Assembly: GCF_004359215.1 (NCBI RefSeq)
Contig: NC_090627.1
Coordinates: 11,493 to 75,492 of the forward strand
DNA: 64,000 nt
Direction of reading: 5' to 3'
Source: Bremia lactucae
Taxonomy: Eukaryota > Oomycota > Peronosporomycetes > Peronosporales > Peronosporaceae
The notes beneath the pieces were generated by a model. It saw only the letters and a list, made by a program, of their open reading frames with translations. It was not told the origin of the DNA and made no database searches. A program made the translations under genes and the position numbers. Below are positions 1 to 11,399 of the stretch, one piece after another (position 1 is the stretch's first letter; each line of letters begins with the position of its first letter).

Positions 1-154
1 TTACTACCTACTTGGTAAGTGCGCACGAGGAGACGGATTACCGCTCCCGTGACGACACTTTACCAGAGTTCTTAGTTTGTTGGGTGAGGACGCTTGCGCG
101 CCCACCACAACTACCTCACTGCACGCAAGAGAAGCAGGGTTAACCGCTTCCTCG
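1..154 (+). repeat. Family-C LTR, 3' portion
   Basis: This stretch matches the last third of the LTR at 48832-49322, including the GGGTTACCGCT-like block, the 'TTGGGTGAGG' block and the 'CTCACTGCACG' block, in the same orientation. It runs into the assembly gap. It is probably the 5' LTR of a family-C element whose interior is hidden in that gap, because the 3' end of such an element follows directly after it. Confidence 0.7.
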
Positions 155-254
155 NNNNNNNNNNNNNNNNNNNNNNNNNNNNNNNNNNNNNNNNNNNNNN
201 NNNNNNNNNNNNNNNNNNNNNNNNNNNNNNNNNNNNNNNNNNNNNNNNNNNNNN
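155..254. other. Assembly gap (100 N)
   Basis: Exactly 100 N, the usual placeholder for a gap of unknown size. The flanks are the end of a family-C LTR on the left and the 3' part of a family-C element on the right, so several kb of gag-pol may be missing. Confidence 0.98.
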
Positions 255-870
255 TAAACGAGGCCATTTAGATGGAGGGGGCATCTTTGGAATGCCACCC
301 GTCACATAGCCACGTTCTAAACGACTGGCTTGTGACACCGACTGAGCACGTTCACGTGTCGTCGGCGGAGCTTTAGGCTCCGAATCCTCTATGTCAGACA
401 CCATTATGCATTATGGTCTGAGCATAAGGCGTTGTGGTTATACTCAACGGAGAAGCGGCTGCGCCTTTATGGGCAGCGCTCTCGTTACCTGTCGCTGCGC
501 TTTCCAGCGCAGACGACGAGACAGCATTCGAAAATGATGCTGTCTCCATGTTTTGAGCCATGAGATAAGTTTGGATGGGCAATAATGCGCCATCATCACT
601 CCTCATGAGCTCGTTGTCCGCATCACTACTATGAGGTGACGGCAACGGTGTCGACTCACTGTAGTTGACAATAAGCAACGGATCAACATCCTCACTGTAT
701 CAGTGGAATGGTTCCTTTAGCCTTGTTAACGCGACAGCAGCAGTGGCTGTCGGCGTTCCGCCTAAGGCATTTGACGCAGCCGGTGAATTAACGCGGCGCG
801 TGCGCTTAGTGTGAGGTTGAGTGGGCATCTTCGCAGACGACCCACCAAAGTGGCCCCTTTAAGGTGGCAT
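255..870 (-). pseudogene. Family-C antisense ORF, decayed copy
   Basis: Read on the minus strand this is the homologue of the antisense ORF at 47942-48722. It shares the motifs PPTxRERxQSVSQA and KMPxQPxxKRxRRxN, and a run rich in Thr, Ala and Val. The start equivalent to the family-C copy, at 870, is followed by a TAA after two further codons, and the frame is broken again downstream. It sits directly upstream of the 3' LTR and runs against the direction of the element. No enzymatic domain is visible; the composition (Pro, Ser, Ala, Thr, with basic patches) suggests a disordered protein. Confidence 0.6.
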
Positions 871-998
871 CTTTGGCGCCGTGTATGGAAACACGTGCGC
901 TAGAGTGATCGAGTAAACAAGCGGCGCGTAAAGCTGCTCGCAGTTCCTCTCTCCTCTTTGACGAATTTAAAATGTAAATTCGTTCTTAAAAAGGGGGA

Positions 999-1341
999 TG
1001 GCGTAACAGGCTAAAGTTGCCCCTATGTTACACAGTCCCCGTTAAGTACACTTGGTGTACTTAAGGGGATGGTCAATTACTAAATAATAGTAATTAGACC
1101 CAACACTCGGGTGTGGTGCACATTTTTGACCAATTCTTGCGGATGTGATGCACATGGGTGCATTCACATTAGGAGGGATGACGGCTAATGTCATCCGTTA
1201 CGCAAGGTGTCTAGAAAGATACGCTCGCAATACATATTAAATGTTATCTATAGAGATAACATTTTAATTGTAAAAATAGGTATTTGTATTTAATTCCATT
1301 AAATATAAATCAGTCTGAAAACTACTTCCTACTTACCATCT
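999..1341 (+). repeat. Family-C LTR, 3' truncated (3' LTR of the gapped element)
   Basis: It begins TGGCGTAACAGGC right after a purine run (AAAAAGGGGGA, about 988-998) that looks like a polypurine tract. Similarity to 41956-42320 continues through 'CCCCGTTAAGTACAC' and the repeated 'CTTGGGTGTGG'-like blocks, then stops near 1341. The remaining third of the LTR is missing. Confidence 0.75.
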
Positions 1342-1622
1342 AACATGTTTGCCTAGAAATAAGCATAACCGGTGAATCCTAGCTAATGTGAGCCAAAACA
1401 CACTTAGCGTTTTTACATTGACGGAGACATTTGTTCGCACAAGCATGGCATTCGCTTCGTAGAAAGCTACTCTTTAGCTGCTTCTAATGTAGTTAGATTT
1501 GCAAAAGTGTCTATCTCCTTAATTACACGTTTTGAGGTTTAGAGTTCATCAATTGTGTTGACTGTGCAATTTAAATGCTTATAATATTGTTAGCTTAAAA
1601 TACGCGTACATGTAAATCTTGC

Positions 1623-3725
1623 TTATCCTGTGATAACTCGCACGCCCAGCGCTGACACGCTATGGATGCTCCTAGTGGCAGGCTGACGCATAAGCATCAT
1701 ATTGATTGGAATGTGCATCGATTGCGAAAGCCAATGCACCATTGCAGGGTCAAATGTTCCCGTAATAGCGATAAAGTCGATCTTTAAGGATGGATAAATG
1801 TGGTCAAACAAGTTCACCACGTCATCAAATTCAAGTGGCAGCGGGGCATCTAGGTCGCACACGTGCACTAATCGAAGGCAGTAGGTGTCTTCGTTTTGCA
1901 TAATGTACCGTACAGCCTCATTTATCATTGGTAAGTTGGCCACTTTGCAAAAAAATACAATTGGAGTATTTTTGATCGACTCAATTGTCTTGGCAACCAT
2001 AATACAGCCAACAAAGCTATGAGCTTCACCGATGTTTTGCCGGCAAGATGCAAAATTACCGTGTTTGCACCTAAAGTAAAGCAGAAATTCGCGCGAGATG
2101 TAGAGCAGTCCTTTGAGAAGGTTCACTCGAGTCAGCATATAAAAAATTACGACAAAAAATACCGCGAAATAAAGGCAAAAGAATGCCAGCGCTTTAACGT
2201 CCGAGAAAGCGTTCGCAAGAATTCCTACGAAAACCATTCCGAAACAGAAACATATATTGGTCCAGGATGTTGTTCTCTTGCGTGGCATTGACTCTCGACA
2301 CACTTTTAGCAATACACACGCGATAACGAAAGACAAAAGCACACATAGGAATGCTAGCGCAAAGACGCCGGAAAGAGCCGTTACCTGAGCGTTCAAGATC
2401 AAGACGAGACTCGAACACCCGACGCAGAAGACCAATATGATATAATGATTCGTTCCGCGACAGGAGTTTGCCTTCACAAAAAAGCTTGGCAGTACGCGGT
2501 CGATAGCTAGGCGCTGGAAGAGACCATAGATGCCCACATACGCGGTAAGAACAGCTCCTGCGAGCACTCCAAAGGCGTCAATTGCCACAAGAATCTCCAG
2601 CCAACGACCACCGCTGAGTCGGCCCATGTACGACAGTAGCGTAGACTGATTAGAAATAATCACGTCAACCGGAACAACGGCTAGTGCGAGAAGCGAGTAC
2701 GCGACATTAAATATGCTAGACATTATCCACATGTTGCGCAGCGTTTTTGGAAACATGCCAGAAGCTTGCTCTTCCACGTACTGGGATGAGCTCTCAAAGC
2801 CCGTAACCCCGAGCATCGCAGTACCATAACCCAGAAACAGAGCTGATGCAACATTGCTAGCTTCTGCAGCTCCTCCAAACAATGCCACTTGCGGAAGATT
2901 CGAGCTCATGTTGTCTTCTAAAATTGAAGGGTGCTGAACTGCGTAAATTAGACTAAAAACGGCCAACAGAGTGAGCGTACATGAGTGGCAAGCGAAAAAG
3001 ATGAGCGCCACGAACGCACTTTCAGCAATGCCTAGTAAGCACAGCAGCGCGAACACGACAAGCAACGCAATGGTGCAGCCCATCACGGGTATCTCCAAAA
3101 GTGATACATTTACGTAATTTATGGCCGAAACGCCATTGACCACAGCCGTCGATAAGTACGAGAGCATGCTAAAGATGGCAAAGACTGCAGCGACTTTTTT
3201 CGAAGCCGAGTTGAGCATAGCCGTGTAGAAGCCTCCATTCAATGGAACCGCACTCATGACCTCCTCGAAGACGCAACGCAGACAGTAAATTACTATGATG
3301 ACAACAATTTGTGTCACTGGAGCCAGTTTTCCAGCTTTGGCGATTGTTTGGCCGGAAGAAAACAAAACACTAGATAGAATGGCATTGCCACTGATGGACG
3401 TGGCTGTCCATTCTCCGAGCTTATTTGACGTCTTCCGAATTTCAAGTTCTTCTCGAATGGCATCAATCTCTTCCTTCTTTCCCTGAACGAATTGTGCGTC
3501 CCCGCCAATATTAGGATGCATCCAGGATGGTTCTTTATAGCGACGATCGGTCACTTGGACTTGAATAAATCGCTGACGCAGCTGACTGGCCGTCTCAGCA
3601 CATATAAAGTTCATTTCGCTCTCCCATGCCACAGGAATCGATGCCCCGCTTGTAGGTCCACCATCTTGTATCGCTGGAGACAGCAAGTTCAGCTGCAAGT
3701 CACCATTCACGCTTGACGATGGCAT
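1623..3725 (-). CDS. APC-superfamily amino acid/polyamine transporter
   Basis: A 700-residue membrane protein in one exon. After a hydrophilic N-terminus of about 95 residues there are about 12 hydrophobic segments, from about residue 100 to 565. The first helices carry small-residue runs (TSISGNAILSS), and the loop motif PLNGGFY near residue 160 is the conserved E...P.GGxY signature of APC permeases. A soluble tail (about residues 575-700, beginning MVAKTIES) follows. The start is supported by an in-frame TGA two codons upstream of the ATG. Expected role: proton- or sodium-coupled uptake of amino acids or polyamines across the plasma membrane; the substrate cannot be read from the sequence. 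No frameshift or stop is seen. It is flanked by LTR remnants on both sides. Confidence 0.88.
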   Translation of the reverse strand: MPSSSVNGDLQLNLLSPAIQDGGPTSGASIPVAWESEMNFICAETASQLRQRFIQVQVTDRRYKEPSWMHPNIGGDAQFVQGKKEEIDAIREELEIRKTSNKLGEWTATSISGNAILSSVLFSSGQTIAKAGKLAPVTQIVVIIVIYCLRCVFEEVMSAVPLNGGFYTAMLNSASKKVAAVFAIFSMLSYLSTAVVNGVSAINYVNVSLLEIPVMGCTIALLVVFALLCLLGIAESAFVALIFFACHSCTLTLLAVFSLIYAVQHPSILEDNMSSNLPQVALFGGAAEASNVASALFLGYGTAMLGVTGFESSSQYVEEQASGMFPKTLRNMWIMSSIFNVAYSLLALAVVPVDVIISNQSTLLSYMGRLSGGRWLEILVAIDAFGVLAGAVLTAYVGIYGLFQRLAIDRVLPSFFVKANSCRGTNHYIILVFCVGCSSLVLILNAQVTALSGVFALAFLCVLLSFVIACVLLKVCRESMPRKRTTSWTNICFCFGMVFVGILANAFSDVKALAFFCLYFAVFFVVIFYMLTRVNLLKGLLYISREFLLYFRCKHGNFASCRQNIGEAHSFVGCIMVAKTIESIKNTPIVFFCKVANLPMINEAVRYIMQNEDTYCLRLVHVCDLDAPLPLEFDDVVNLFDHIYPSLKIDFIAITGTFDPAMVHWLSQSMHIPINMMLMRQPATRSIHSVSALGVRVITG

Positions 3726-4116
3726 GTTTCACGTGGAAAGAACGTCTTGCAAACTGTAACTTCCTTGAAGCGACGGTTAATGAATGGCCTACCATTGTGG
3801 AATGCAAAAACAAGGCTTGTGCAAGTGTAAAATCTATTTCTAAAAACACCCAATGTTTTTCGATAATTATTAAAACAAGTTTAGTTTTTCTGAGAGCCAA
3901 ACTGGGATATGGCGAATAGGCAAATCTGAAAAGATCGTAATTTCGACTAATGAGCGATCTCGCTTCCATTTGCAAAACGCTGCGCATGTCGAACAACAGC
4001 TTGTTGACCAATCTTACCGGCAGCAATTGCCTTCCTTTTAAATCAACTCCGCCAATGCTGCTGAACGCGGGAATGGGCGGTGAGTAAAGCGTACTTCTCG
4101 TCGTTCACTATTAGAA
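3726..4116. other. Upstream region of the transporter gene
   Basis: AT-rich non-coding DNA upstream of the minus-strand transporter. Short open frames here have no recognisable content. It should contain the transporter promoter; I see no clear core-promoter element. Confidence 0.5.
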
Positions 4117-4690
4117 ATGTTAACGACACCATTTGTAGAGGACATCGATATTATTTCCTATAAGGGGAATAATAAATATAATTTTCTATGAGAGGAAATA
4201 AATAAAGAAGTACAACATTATTATCTCCAATATTTCCAAATTGGATAGTATTGATGCAATAAGACATTAGTTTTATTGATTGGTTGATTTAAGTCGGAAT
4301 CAACCCAGCCAATCGTTATAATGAGGCATTTGTGCTCGGACAGCGGAGGGCCGCGTCCGAGGCACAGAGCCATGCTGCGGCGGAGTCCGTCACTCAGAAA
4401 GACACGATTGTGCGGTGCGTAAGGAGGCGCCATACTTAGTAAGGTATTAATATAATAAAGTCAGTAGTAGATAGAAGATCGTTACGTAGAAACTTATATA
4501 TTAATACCGTTGTGCTTCTTTCTCTATTATAAAGCCTTATAACTACCTTTGGTAGCTAAGACTACTTAGCTATCTGTAATCTTCCTTTGCACGTCGGGTA
4601 CGTGAAGTAATCGAGCCACCCCACTTTCACTGTAATCGGTGTAGGCTGTCTAGTACTGTTAACAGTACTAGCAAAGGGTGCCCCGTTACA
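4117..4690 (-). repeat. Family-B LTR, solo, chimeric
   Basis: In reverse orientation this matches the LTRs of 4882-13133: GGCGCCATACTTAGTAAGG, the 'GGTAGCTAAGACTACTTAGC' block and the end GGTGCCCCGTTACA at 4690. The other terminus near 4117 is degraded. About 80 bp of family-C gag (4321-4400) is embedded in it. Confidence 0.8.
4321..4400 (+). pseudogene. Family-C gag fragment inside a family-B LTR
   Basis: This segment is nearly identical to 42604-42690 of the family-C gag (CGCGTCCGAGGCACAGAGCC and CGGCGGAGTCCGTCACTCAG). In other family-B LTRs the two flanks, ending CGTTATAA and starting CACGATTGTGCGG, are adjacent, so the gag piece is an insertion. It is too short to encode anything useful. 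Confidence 0.8.
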
Positions 4691-4747
4691 GACTGCGTTT
4701 TGAGCAAAGTGTTAATGCGTTGCTCGAAAGCATCAAGCGGAAGCGAG

Positions 4748-4870
4748 GACAAAGAATGCATCAAGTTTGTGTGTGTCTGTAAGCTAGCATTTAATGTGTT
4801 AAACATATTATGAGAGATGGTGTCAAATTTTATTCTGATTGGTTGTTTTAAGATATAAACCTAATTTGGT
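4748..4870. repeat. Flank repeat shared with 13715-13800
   Basis: The blocks GAGGACAAA, ATCAAGTTTGTGTGT, GTGTCAAAT and TTCTGATT occur in the same order at 13715-13800, on the other side of the 4882-13133 element. Nothing coding is seen. Confidence 0.5.
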
Positions 4871-4881
4871 GAGCGAAATGG

Positions 4882-5384
4882 TGTAGCGGGGCACCTTTCA
4901 CTACTGATCTAGTTAACCTTACACTGATTACAGTGAAGGTGAGGTGCTTCAAGTCTTCACGTACACACGTAGGGTACAAAGGAATATTTCTAAGTAGCTA
5001 AGGGGCTTCGCTATTAAAGGTAATTGAAAGGATTAGAATTAGGGAAATGTAAAACTGTATTGATATATTTGGTTTTCTACGTGACGATCTTCTATTTACT
5101 ACTGAACTTATTAAATAAAAAATAACTGAGTATGGCGCCTCCTTGCGCACCGCACAATCGTTCTTATAACGATTTGCTGGGTTGATTTCGACTTAAATCA
5201 ACCAATCAATAGAGCTAATGAGTTATTGCATCAATATTATCCAATTTGGCAATATTGGACCTATTTAAGTCAAAAATAATAACGAAAATAATGTTGTACT
5301 TCTTCATTTATTTCCTTACATATAAAATAATATTTATTATTCCTCTTCTAGGAAATAATACTTATGTAACGACACCCCGTTACA
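4882..5384 (-). repeat. Family-B LTR (3' LTR of copy 1)
   Basis: 503 bp; begins TGTAGCGGGGCACC and ends ACACCCCGTTACA on the plus strand. It contains the family-typical GTATGGCGCCTCCTTGCGCA block. On the inner side, in element orientation, lies a purine-rich AAGGCGGGGATGA (5385-5397) that fits a polypurine tract. Confidence 0.85.
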
Positions 5385-5526
5385 TCATCCCCGCCTTAAC
5401 CAACACTCACTATAGTGATATAGTGACTGATGTAGGTGACAGGAAATACTATTATGTCTTTCCCTATAGTTTTGCATTATTGGTTTCAATCTAAATACCG
5501 ATATAATTTTCATTGATTTTGACTAA

Positions 5527-7240
5527 AATGAACATGGCGAGTAACAAGTCTGTGCGCGTGGCCGCAAAGCTGACATCTGGACGGATCAGTGCAGCTGCTG
5601 GTAATGCAAATGTTTCAGTTGACGCTAATGCGTCGACTATGGGTAAAACGTCACCTATTATTCCCATTGTAGGTGACTGGAACATGTCATTTGTTGATGA
5701 CATGGCAGGTGACGTTGACAAGTCACCTGTTACACCAACTCTAGGTGACTGGACCAAGTCACCGGCATCGCCAGACTCAGGTGCCTACTGTAAATGCTGC
5801 CGGATCACCCGAAGCCGAGTCCGTTAAACCTTTGGGTTCTAACGTGACAACCAGAGAGGTGATGACGAGGTTGTTCGACTGGTCGGACCTCTTTAGTGGG
5901 AAGTATCATCCGATGACTCCGTAGGCGATGGCCACTCTGATGACGTTAGTATGCGCCACCAGGAACTAAGTGGTCGCGAAATAAGAGTGCTGCTGCTGGT
6001 GCAAGTTTGCATCACCAGGAAAGGAGTGATTCTAGGGATCGCTCCAAGGGCCAAGTTAACGTTAACATTAACACGAGTCAACAGGAGAGGGACCGCAATA
6101 CGTTGCAGTTCGCTCCTGAAAAGAGGCCTCAATTGCCCTTTAAGGATAACCTAATTCGTTGGTCTGGTATGACCAACGATCGATACCATATTCCGCTGTT
6201 CGACTCATCCAGGCTTCACAACCTGGTGAAGATGATACGGAATTCTTCATCGATGCCTTTTTCCGGCATCGGTGCTACTCTTCTAAACGGGCAAAGGATG
6301 CCAAATCTTTGTTCCAAGCTTGGATGGGCTTTATACACAATTTGCAAATCACAGGCCGTGAGGTCTGGCTTGACAAGCGAAATGCTTTCCGTGAGCGGTT
6401 CTATAAATGGACCGTTGTCGGTGCACGGTCTAAGTTGCTCCGTTTGTCTAAAGAGGCAGGGATTCCTTGCCTCTCGTGGGGGGACTCATGCCCATGCTGA
6501 TTCAAGGGTGCAGGTCATGCCCCTAAGGAAGCAAATTCCTTCAAAGATCCTCATTGGAGGACTCTCATTTTTTACGAGATGCGTCAAGAGATTGAGAACC
6601 TCCAATCCTTTTACGAGCGCGGGAAGCGCTCGTTCTCCGACGGGCCTTCTGTCGAGGAGGATGGGTCTCGTCGTACTTCGTAACGAGACCCGAAACGTCC
6701 AACATCAGTTGGCCAAGGTTCTCAACTATCATGCGAGGGTGGATACCCTCTCCAACGAACGAGATAACTCGTTCGAACCCCCTTTGCCTCACGGTTGTTC
6801 AAGAAGGTTTAGACAAGCAAACGTTTCTCATCACCTGAATCCATCAATGGATGTAAAGGGGGAGGAAAAATAGGGTTCGCCTCGTTTGACGAACCCGAAT
6901 CAACATCGTAATTTGGATCGCACCCTTTATTATTTAAGGGAGAATCTTGATCACGAGCGATCCCGTCGCCGCGAGTTAGCGCTGACGGTCGAGAATGTTA
7001 TTCGTGACCAGTTGAGAAATTGTGCGCAGGTTGCGACTGATCAACTGGTGAACGAAAGGACATATCAGCCCTTCAAAACGAGCTGGTGATAGCTCGTCAG
7101 AAGATCTCTTCCTTGAAGGAAAGAGTGGATCGTCTGGATCAAGAGAATCAGACTTTGTTCCGAGAAAATAAGGCTTTGGCTAGGACCCTTCAGACTTTGG
7201 CGGATGCTCTAGACCGTTCCGGTTTGATTGGAAGAAGCCT
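5527..7240 (+). pseudogene. Antisense ORF of family B (copy 1)
   Basis: A frame on the strand opposite gag-pol, starting MNMASNKSVRVAAKL and broken by frameshifts. In order: a Ser/Asp-rich N-terminus with repeated 'GDW..S' and 'SPxxPxxGDW' segments; a middle block (about 6150-6480) with DDTEFFIDAFFRHR, AKSLFQAW and GREVWLDKRNAF; a 'DNSFEPPLP' linker; and a C-terminal coiled coil (about 6930-7235) with heptads such as LKERVDRLDQENQTLFREN. Homologous frames occur at 35150-36795, 50130-51800 and 61790-62420. I do not recognise the family and see no catalytic motif. The coiled coil suggests oligomerisation. Confidence 0.6.
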
Positions 7241-10200
7241 TGTACTGATAGTACGGGCGGAGACGCCTAACATAAAACGGAGGTGCGTACGTATTCTACG
7301 AGGTAGCTCGATCGTGTACGCATTGCCTTGGTGATGTAGTACACGAAACAGGCCAATATGCCTGGGCAGTAAAAATTTTCTGTCTATTTTTTTTTATTTT
7401 TAGACAGTAGAACTAGGTCATTTACGTCAAATGAAAGTAGGTATGCTTTTCCATTTGTGACAGAGGTCCGTTTCTGTCGGTCCACCGCATCAGCGATGGA
7501 ATCCTGTACGAAATGGACCAGTGCTTCTCTAGCCAATAGGAATCACCTGCTGACTCGATTTTTACTTTTGTTTTCAGTGCGACCGGTTCGCACTGCGGAG
7601 ATATCAATCTCTTCATTATTGAGAGCATTATCGTTCTCATTAATAATATTGTTTTCGCTGCTGAGTCTTTCAGCATCGTTCTCTAAGTCAGTAATAACAT
7701 TATTGTTAGTACTGAGTTTGTCCACTTAATGTTAATTAAAACAACATTGTTATCCTTCGCATTGGCCTTAGTGCTCATGCGCGATGAGGAAGAGCTAGAG
7801 GGTTCGTTGCTCGAGCGAGTCGCTCCTTCCTTGAATAAGAGTCACTCTCAAGCAAGGCGGAAATACGTGGGTGGCGTAAGTCATTCACGAAAAAAGGGGT
7901 ATGCTTTGTAGAAGCATGCACTAAATTGTTGATGGCAAACTCTATAGTCGACAAGAGCTCGCTCCAAACTCTTGAATGAGTGGACGTATGAGCGAAGTAT
8001 CCCTTCGAGAATACGGTTTGCCCGCTCCGTCTGACCATCTGTTCCAGGATGATCAGAAGTTGACATTTCAACTGTGTACCAAGTGATTTGAACACAGTTG
8101 CCAAAATTCCGCCGGGAATCTAGGGTCTCGATCTAAGCTCAGTTCGCGGGGTAACCCATGGAGTCGAAATATCGTGTCAAGAAATACACTAGCACAGTCT
8201 TTGGCTGTGGTCGACTCCGGTACTGCAGCAAGATGTACCATTTAGCTGAAACGACCATCAAAAACAAAAATACCATTGTTTTCTATGTTCGTCGCCGGGA
8301 AATCCGAGGACGATGTCCATAAATACAGACTGCCAAAAAAATTCCGGAACAGGCAGAGGTTGTAACGGAGCACGGGATGAAGCACTGGGCTTCACCCGTT
8401 GACAAACTTCGCAAGCACGTATGTACTTGCGGACGAACTCATACTGGCGTGGCCAGTTGAAGTCGCGACTTATCGTGAGATAGGTCTTATCGCGTCCACG
8501 ATGACCACTAATTGGCGCATCGTGGCACTCATACACGATGCGTAAACGCAAATCACTATGGGTGGGGATGACGACACGAGGTGGAGTTGATGACACGAGG
8601 TGTGTCGCCAGCAATGGCTGTGCAATATTGTAACCCATTGCCTGTTGTGTATCGATCTGTTAAGGATTGATACAATTTCGACAATCCTTTTAAGTCTTGT
8701 TGGGATGAATTTCTAAGGTAGTCCATCAACCCTTTAAGAGCCTTATCTTCTTGATAAGCCCTTCTAACGTCAACGAGTAATGTTGACGACGGAACACTTA
8801 TGTTGCAAATGTGGCCTTATGCTCACTGTTGATTGCGCAGCCGGCTTAAAATTGAGCCGGCGCGAAAGGGCATCCGCGACGAAGCTAAGTCGTCCTGGTT
8901 AATGCTCCATGGAGAAGTTATACTCCGCGGAGAAAGACAACCATCTTGCCATTCTTTGCGAGAGGTGTGGACTGTTTAGGGCCGTGCGTAAAGACGCATG
9001 GTCCGTATATACAATGAACGATATATCTTCCAAGAAATAGACCCTAAACTTAGCCAGTGCGTATTTCATCGCAAGGAGTTCCTTGTCATGCACTAAATTG
9101 TTGCGTTCAGCCGGTTGAAGCTGACGCGGTTGATAACAGACGACGCGCTATGCGCCGTCTGTGTTATATTGAATTAACGCACAGCCGATTGCAAAATCAC
9201 TGGCGTCACAGACCATATGAAAAGGTCGGTCTTGGTCAGCAATCACACGATTGGCGATTGCATCAAGCTCTTTTTGATACATTCGAAGGAACGCTGACAA
9301 TCAGCGCTCCATCACCACTTTACATTTCTCTTCAACAAAGAAGAAAGGTGTACTATCATTTCGGCTTAATTGCGTGTACTTGTGCCGGTACGCCGCGAAA
9401 CCGAGGAACTTTCTAAGTCCCTTTACATCGACTGGCACTGGCCAATCGGTAATCGCGTTGATATTTTCTGGATCCATGCGTACATTGTATTTACCCACGA
9501 TGCACTCAAGAAGTGGTATTTCGCTTCAGCGAATATACACTTCTTGAGATTTGCATACAACTTGTGCTTACGCATAAGTGTAAAAAACTTTTCGGACGTG
9601 GGTACGATGTACTTCAACGTCCGACTTTCCGTTCATGGCTCTGTTATGAACGAAGACGTCATTTAAATAGCTCAGTGCAAAATCCCACACCGATCTCAAC
9701 AGATTAGTCACACATCTGTTAAATGTCGCAGGGGCATTACTAAGTCCCTGTGGCATAACTAGCCACTCCCATAGCATACAGCTTGGGATGCTTACTGCTA
9801 TGAACGGATAATCTTGTTCCCGCATAAGAATCTGATAGAATCCATTCATCAGATCCATTGACGAAAAGATAGTACTCTTTGACATAACATCAATAATTAC
9901 GTCTTTTGTGGTATCAGCGTTTGAGCCGGTACCGTTGCAGCGTTCAAATAATGATCGCATGCAAGATCCGCCACCCTCCTGTTCCTTTAGCACACAGAAG
10001 GTCAGAGAGCTATGTGGGGAGCTTGACTTCCTCATATGGCCCGCTGTCAGCGATCGTCAAAGCTTTTGTCGATCGTTAAAACTTGTTCACGAGGCAATGG
10101 CCACTGCTTCAAGGATGTGTTCCCTCATTCCGTAATGTGCGAGTTGCCTCAGGATAAGGGCACTCGACACGAACTTGACTTGATTCCAGATTCGAAATAC

Positions 10201-11332
10201 TTTGTCATGATTTCGATCAAATCGTTATATGAAGGATTTGTATTCAAAGACAATCGAGGACACTTTTGTCCATCGATAAGCTGCTGAGAGCCCGTTGGCT
10301 CTCAGGAAATACTAGTGCCGACCGAATACGGCCACGTAGTTGTCATCTGTGGCAAGTACGCACATCTGCTTGACTTTGCCACTACGCAGATCACGCAAGA
10401 ACCGTTTCGGTTGAAGCGTTGGCAATTGAGTTATCTCCAAGGTTAACTTCGGAGGCGCTATCAGATCAAGTGTATAAGCGCCTACACTTCATCCAATGAT
10501 TACTAAGACATGGATTGTCTCAGTTTCTTCTTTAAAACTTATTTCCAAAGGTACCCGAGAACCATTTACCACAGGTTTCCGAGGACTAATTCACACAGAA
10601 ATTATTTAAGGAGTATCCTCCTTAACTGTCTTTAGCTGTGGTTGCGCTAGCATAGCGAGATCCTCTACGATCGACTCTCCAGTCGATCTAGGACTTTCGC
10701 ACTGTCTCTTATAGACTGGCGTTTTAAACTTTTCTAGATGTTGTCTTTAAGCAACCATACTGATCTGTCAAATAGTAAAAAGAATAACGGAGGAGTGCTT
10801 GTTTCGTACCACTCAACTTATTCGAGTGGTCAAACTTCGACGCTGCCTGCGCTTGTGCATTGCCTTCGGGATCTAACTCCACAGTGTGATTGGTAGTCAC
10901 ACTGAGTCTTCTGCAGTCGTGCAAACGACCAACCCACAAGTGAGGTCACTACATCGCACTCACTCGTAGGGCATCCATCGCTTGTTGACGCTCCAAGACG
11001 TTCATCAGATGACCTTCTGTTGAACTAGAGACAGGCATCGTCACGGCAGAAAGTACGAGCCGTGGTAATACAAGAATGGTATCAAATTTGTCAATCAAAT
11101 AAAGTACGATGGAATCATCAGCGTACTGTTTAACCTTTAACGTTTATTTGATACCAACTACACGTATATTTCTTGTTACAGATGCGCCTGTTGCTAGGCG
11201 CACTGTCATCCTCGTTAGAAAAATATCGCGCTCAATGAATTTGAGCCTGCGATCTTCTAGCGATTGGCGTTGACTAAAATTGTTCGACGCCCCACAATCT
11301 ACTAGAAACTTTAGTGGCAATTTATTTGCCAT
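7230..11332 (-). pseudogene. Family-B pol (PR-RT-RH-IN), copy 1, decayed
   Basis: Read on the minus strand: retropepsin-like motif LVDCGAS near 11290; reverse transcriptase 10035-9568, where the catalytic box reads YLND instead of YxDD, so it should be inactive; RNase H around 9498-8890 (DHASLRTALNS, HDKELLAMKYA); integrase zinc region (ECHDAPISGH...CEVCQR, 8540-8390); integrase core with HPxxDGQTERAN-like remnants (8066-7880); and the C-terminal ELPRR region to about 7240. Several frameshifts and stops separate the blocks. The end of pol meets the end of the antisense ORF. Confidence 0.85.
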
Positions 11333-11399
11333 TATAATTTATAAGGTGATGAGGCTAACCTCGTCACTTGGGGCATTTACACACAATGTTTGTGAGTGA

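Noticed and set aside
2019..2291. Plus-strand ORF opposite the transporter
   Set aside because: It is antisense to a clear membrane-protein gene and lacks independent support.
5246..5494. 82-codon hydrophobic ORF with two membrane-like segments
   Set aside because: It lies within the end of an LTR and its hydrophobicity comes from the AT-rich LTR sequence; other LTR copies do not keep the frame.
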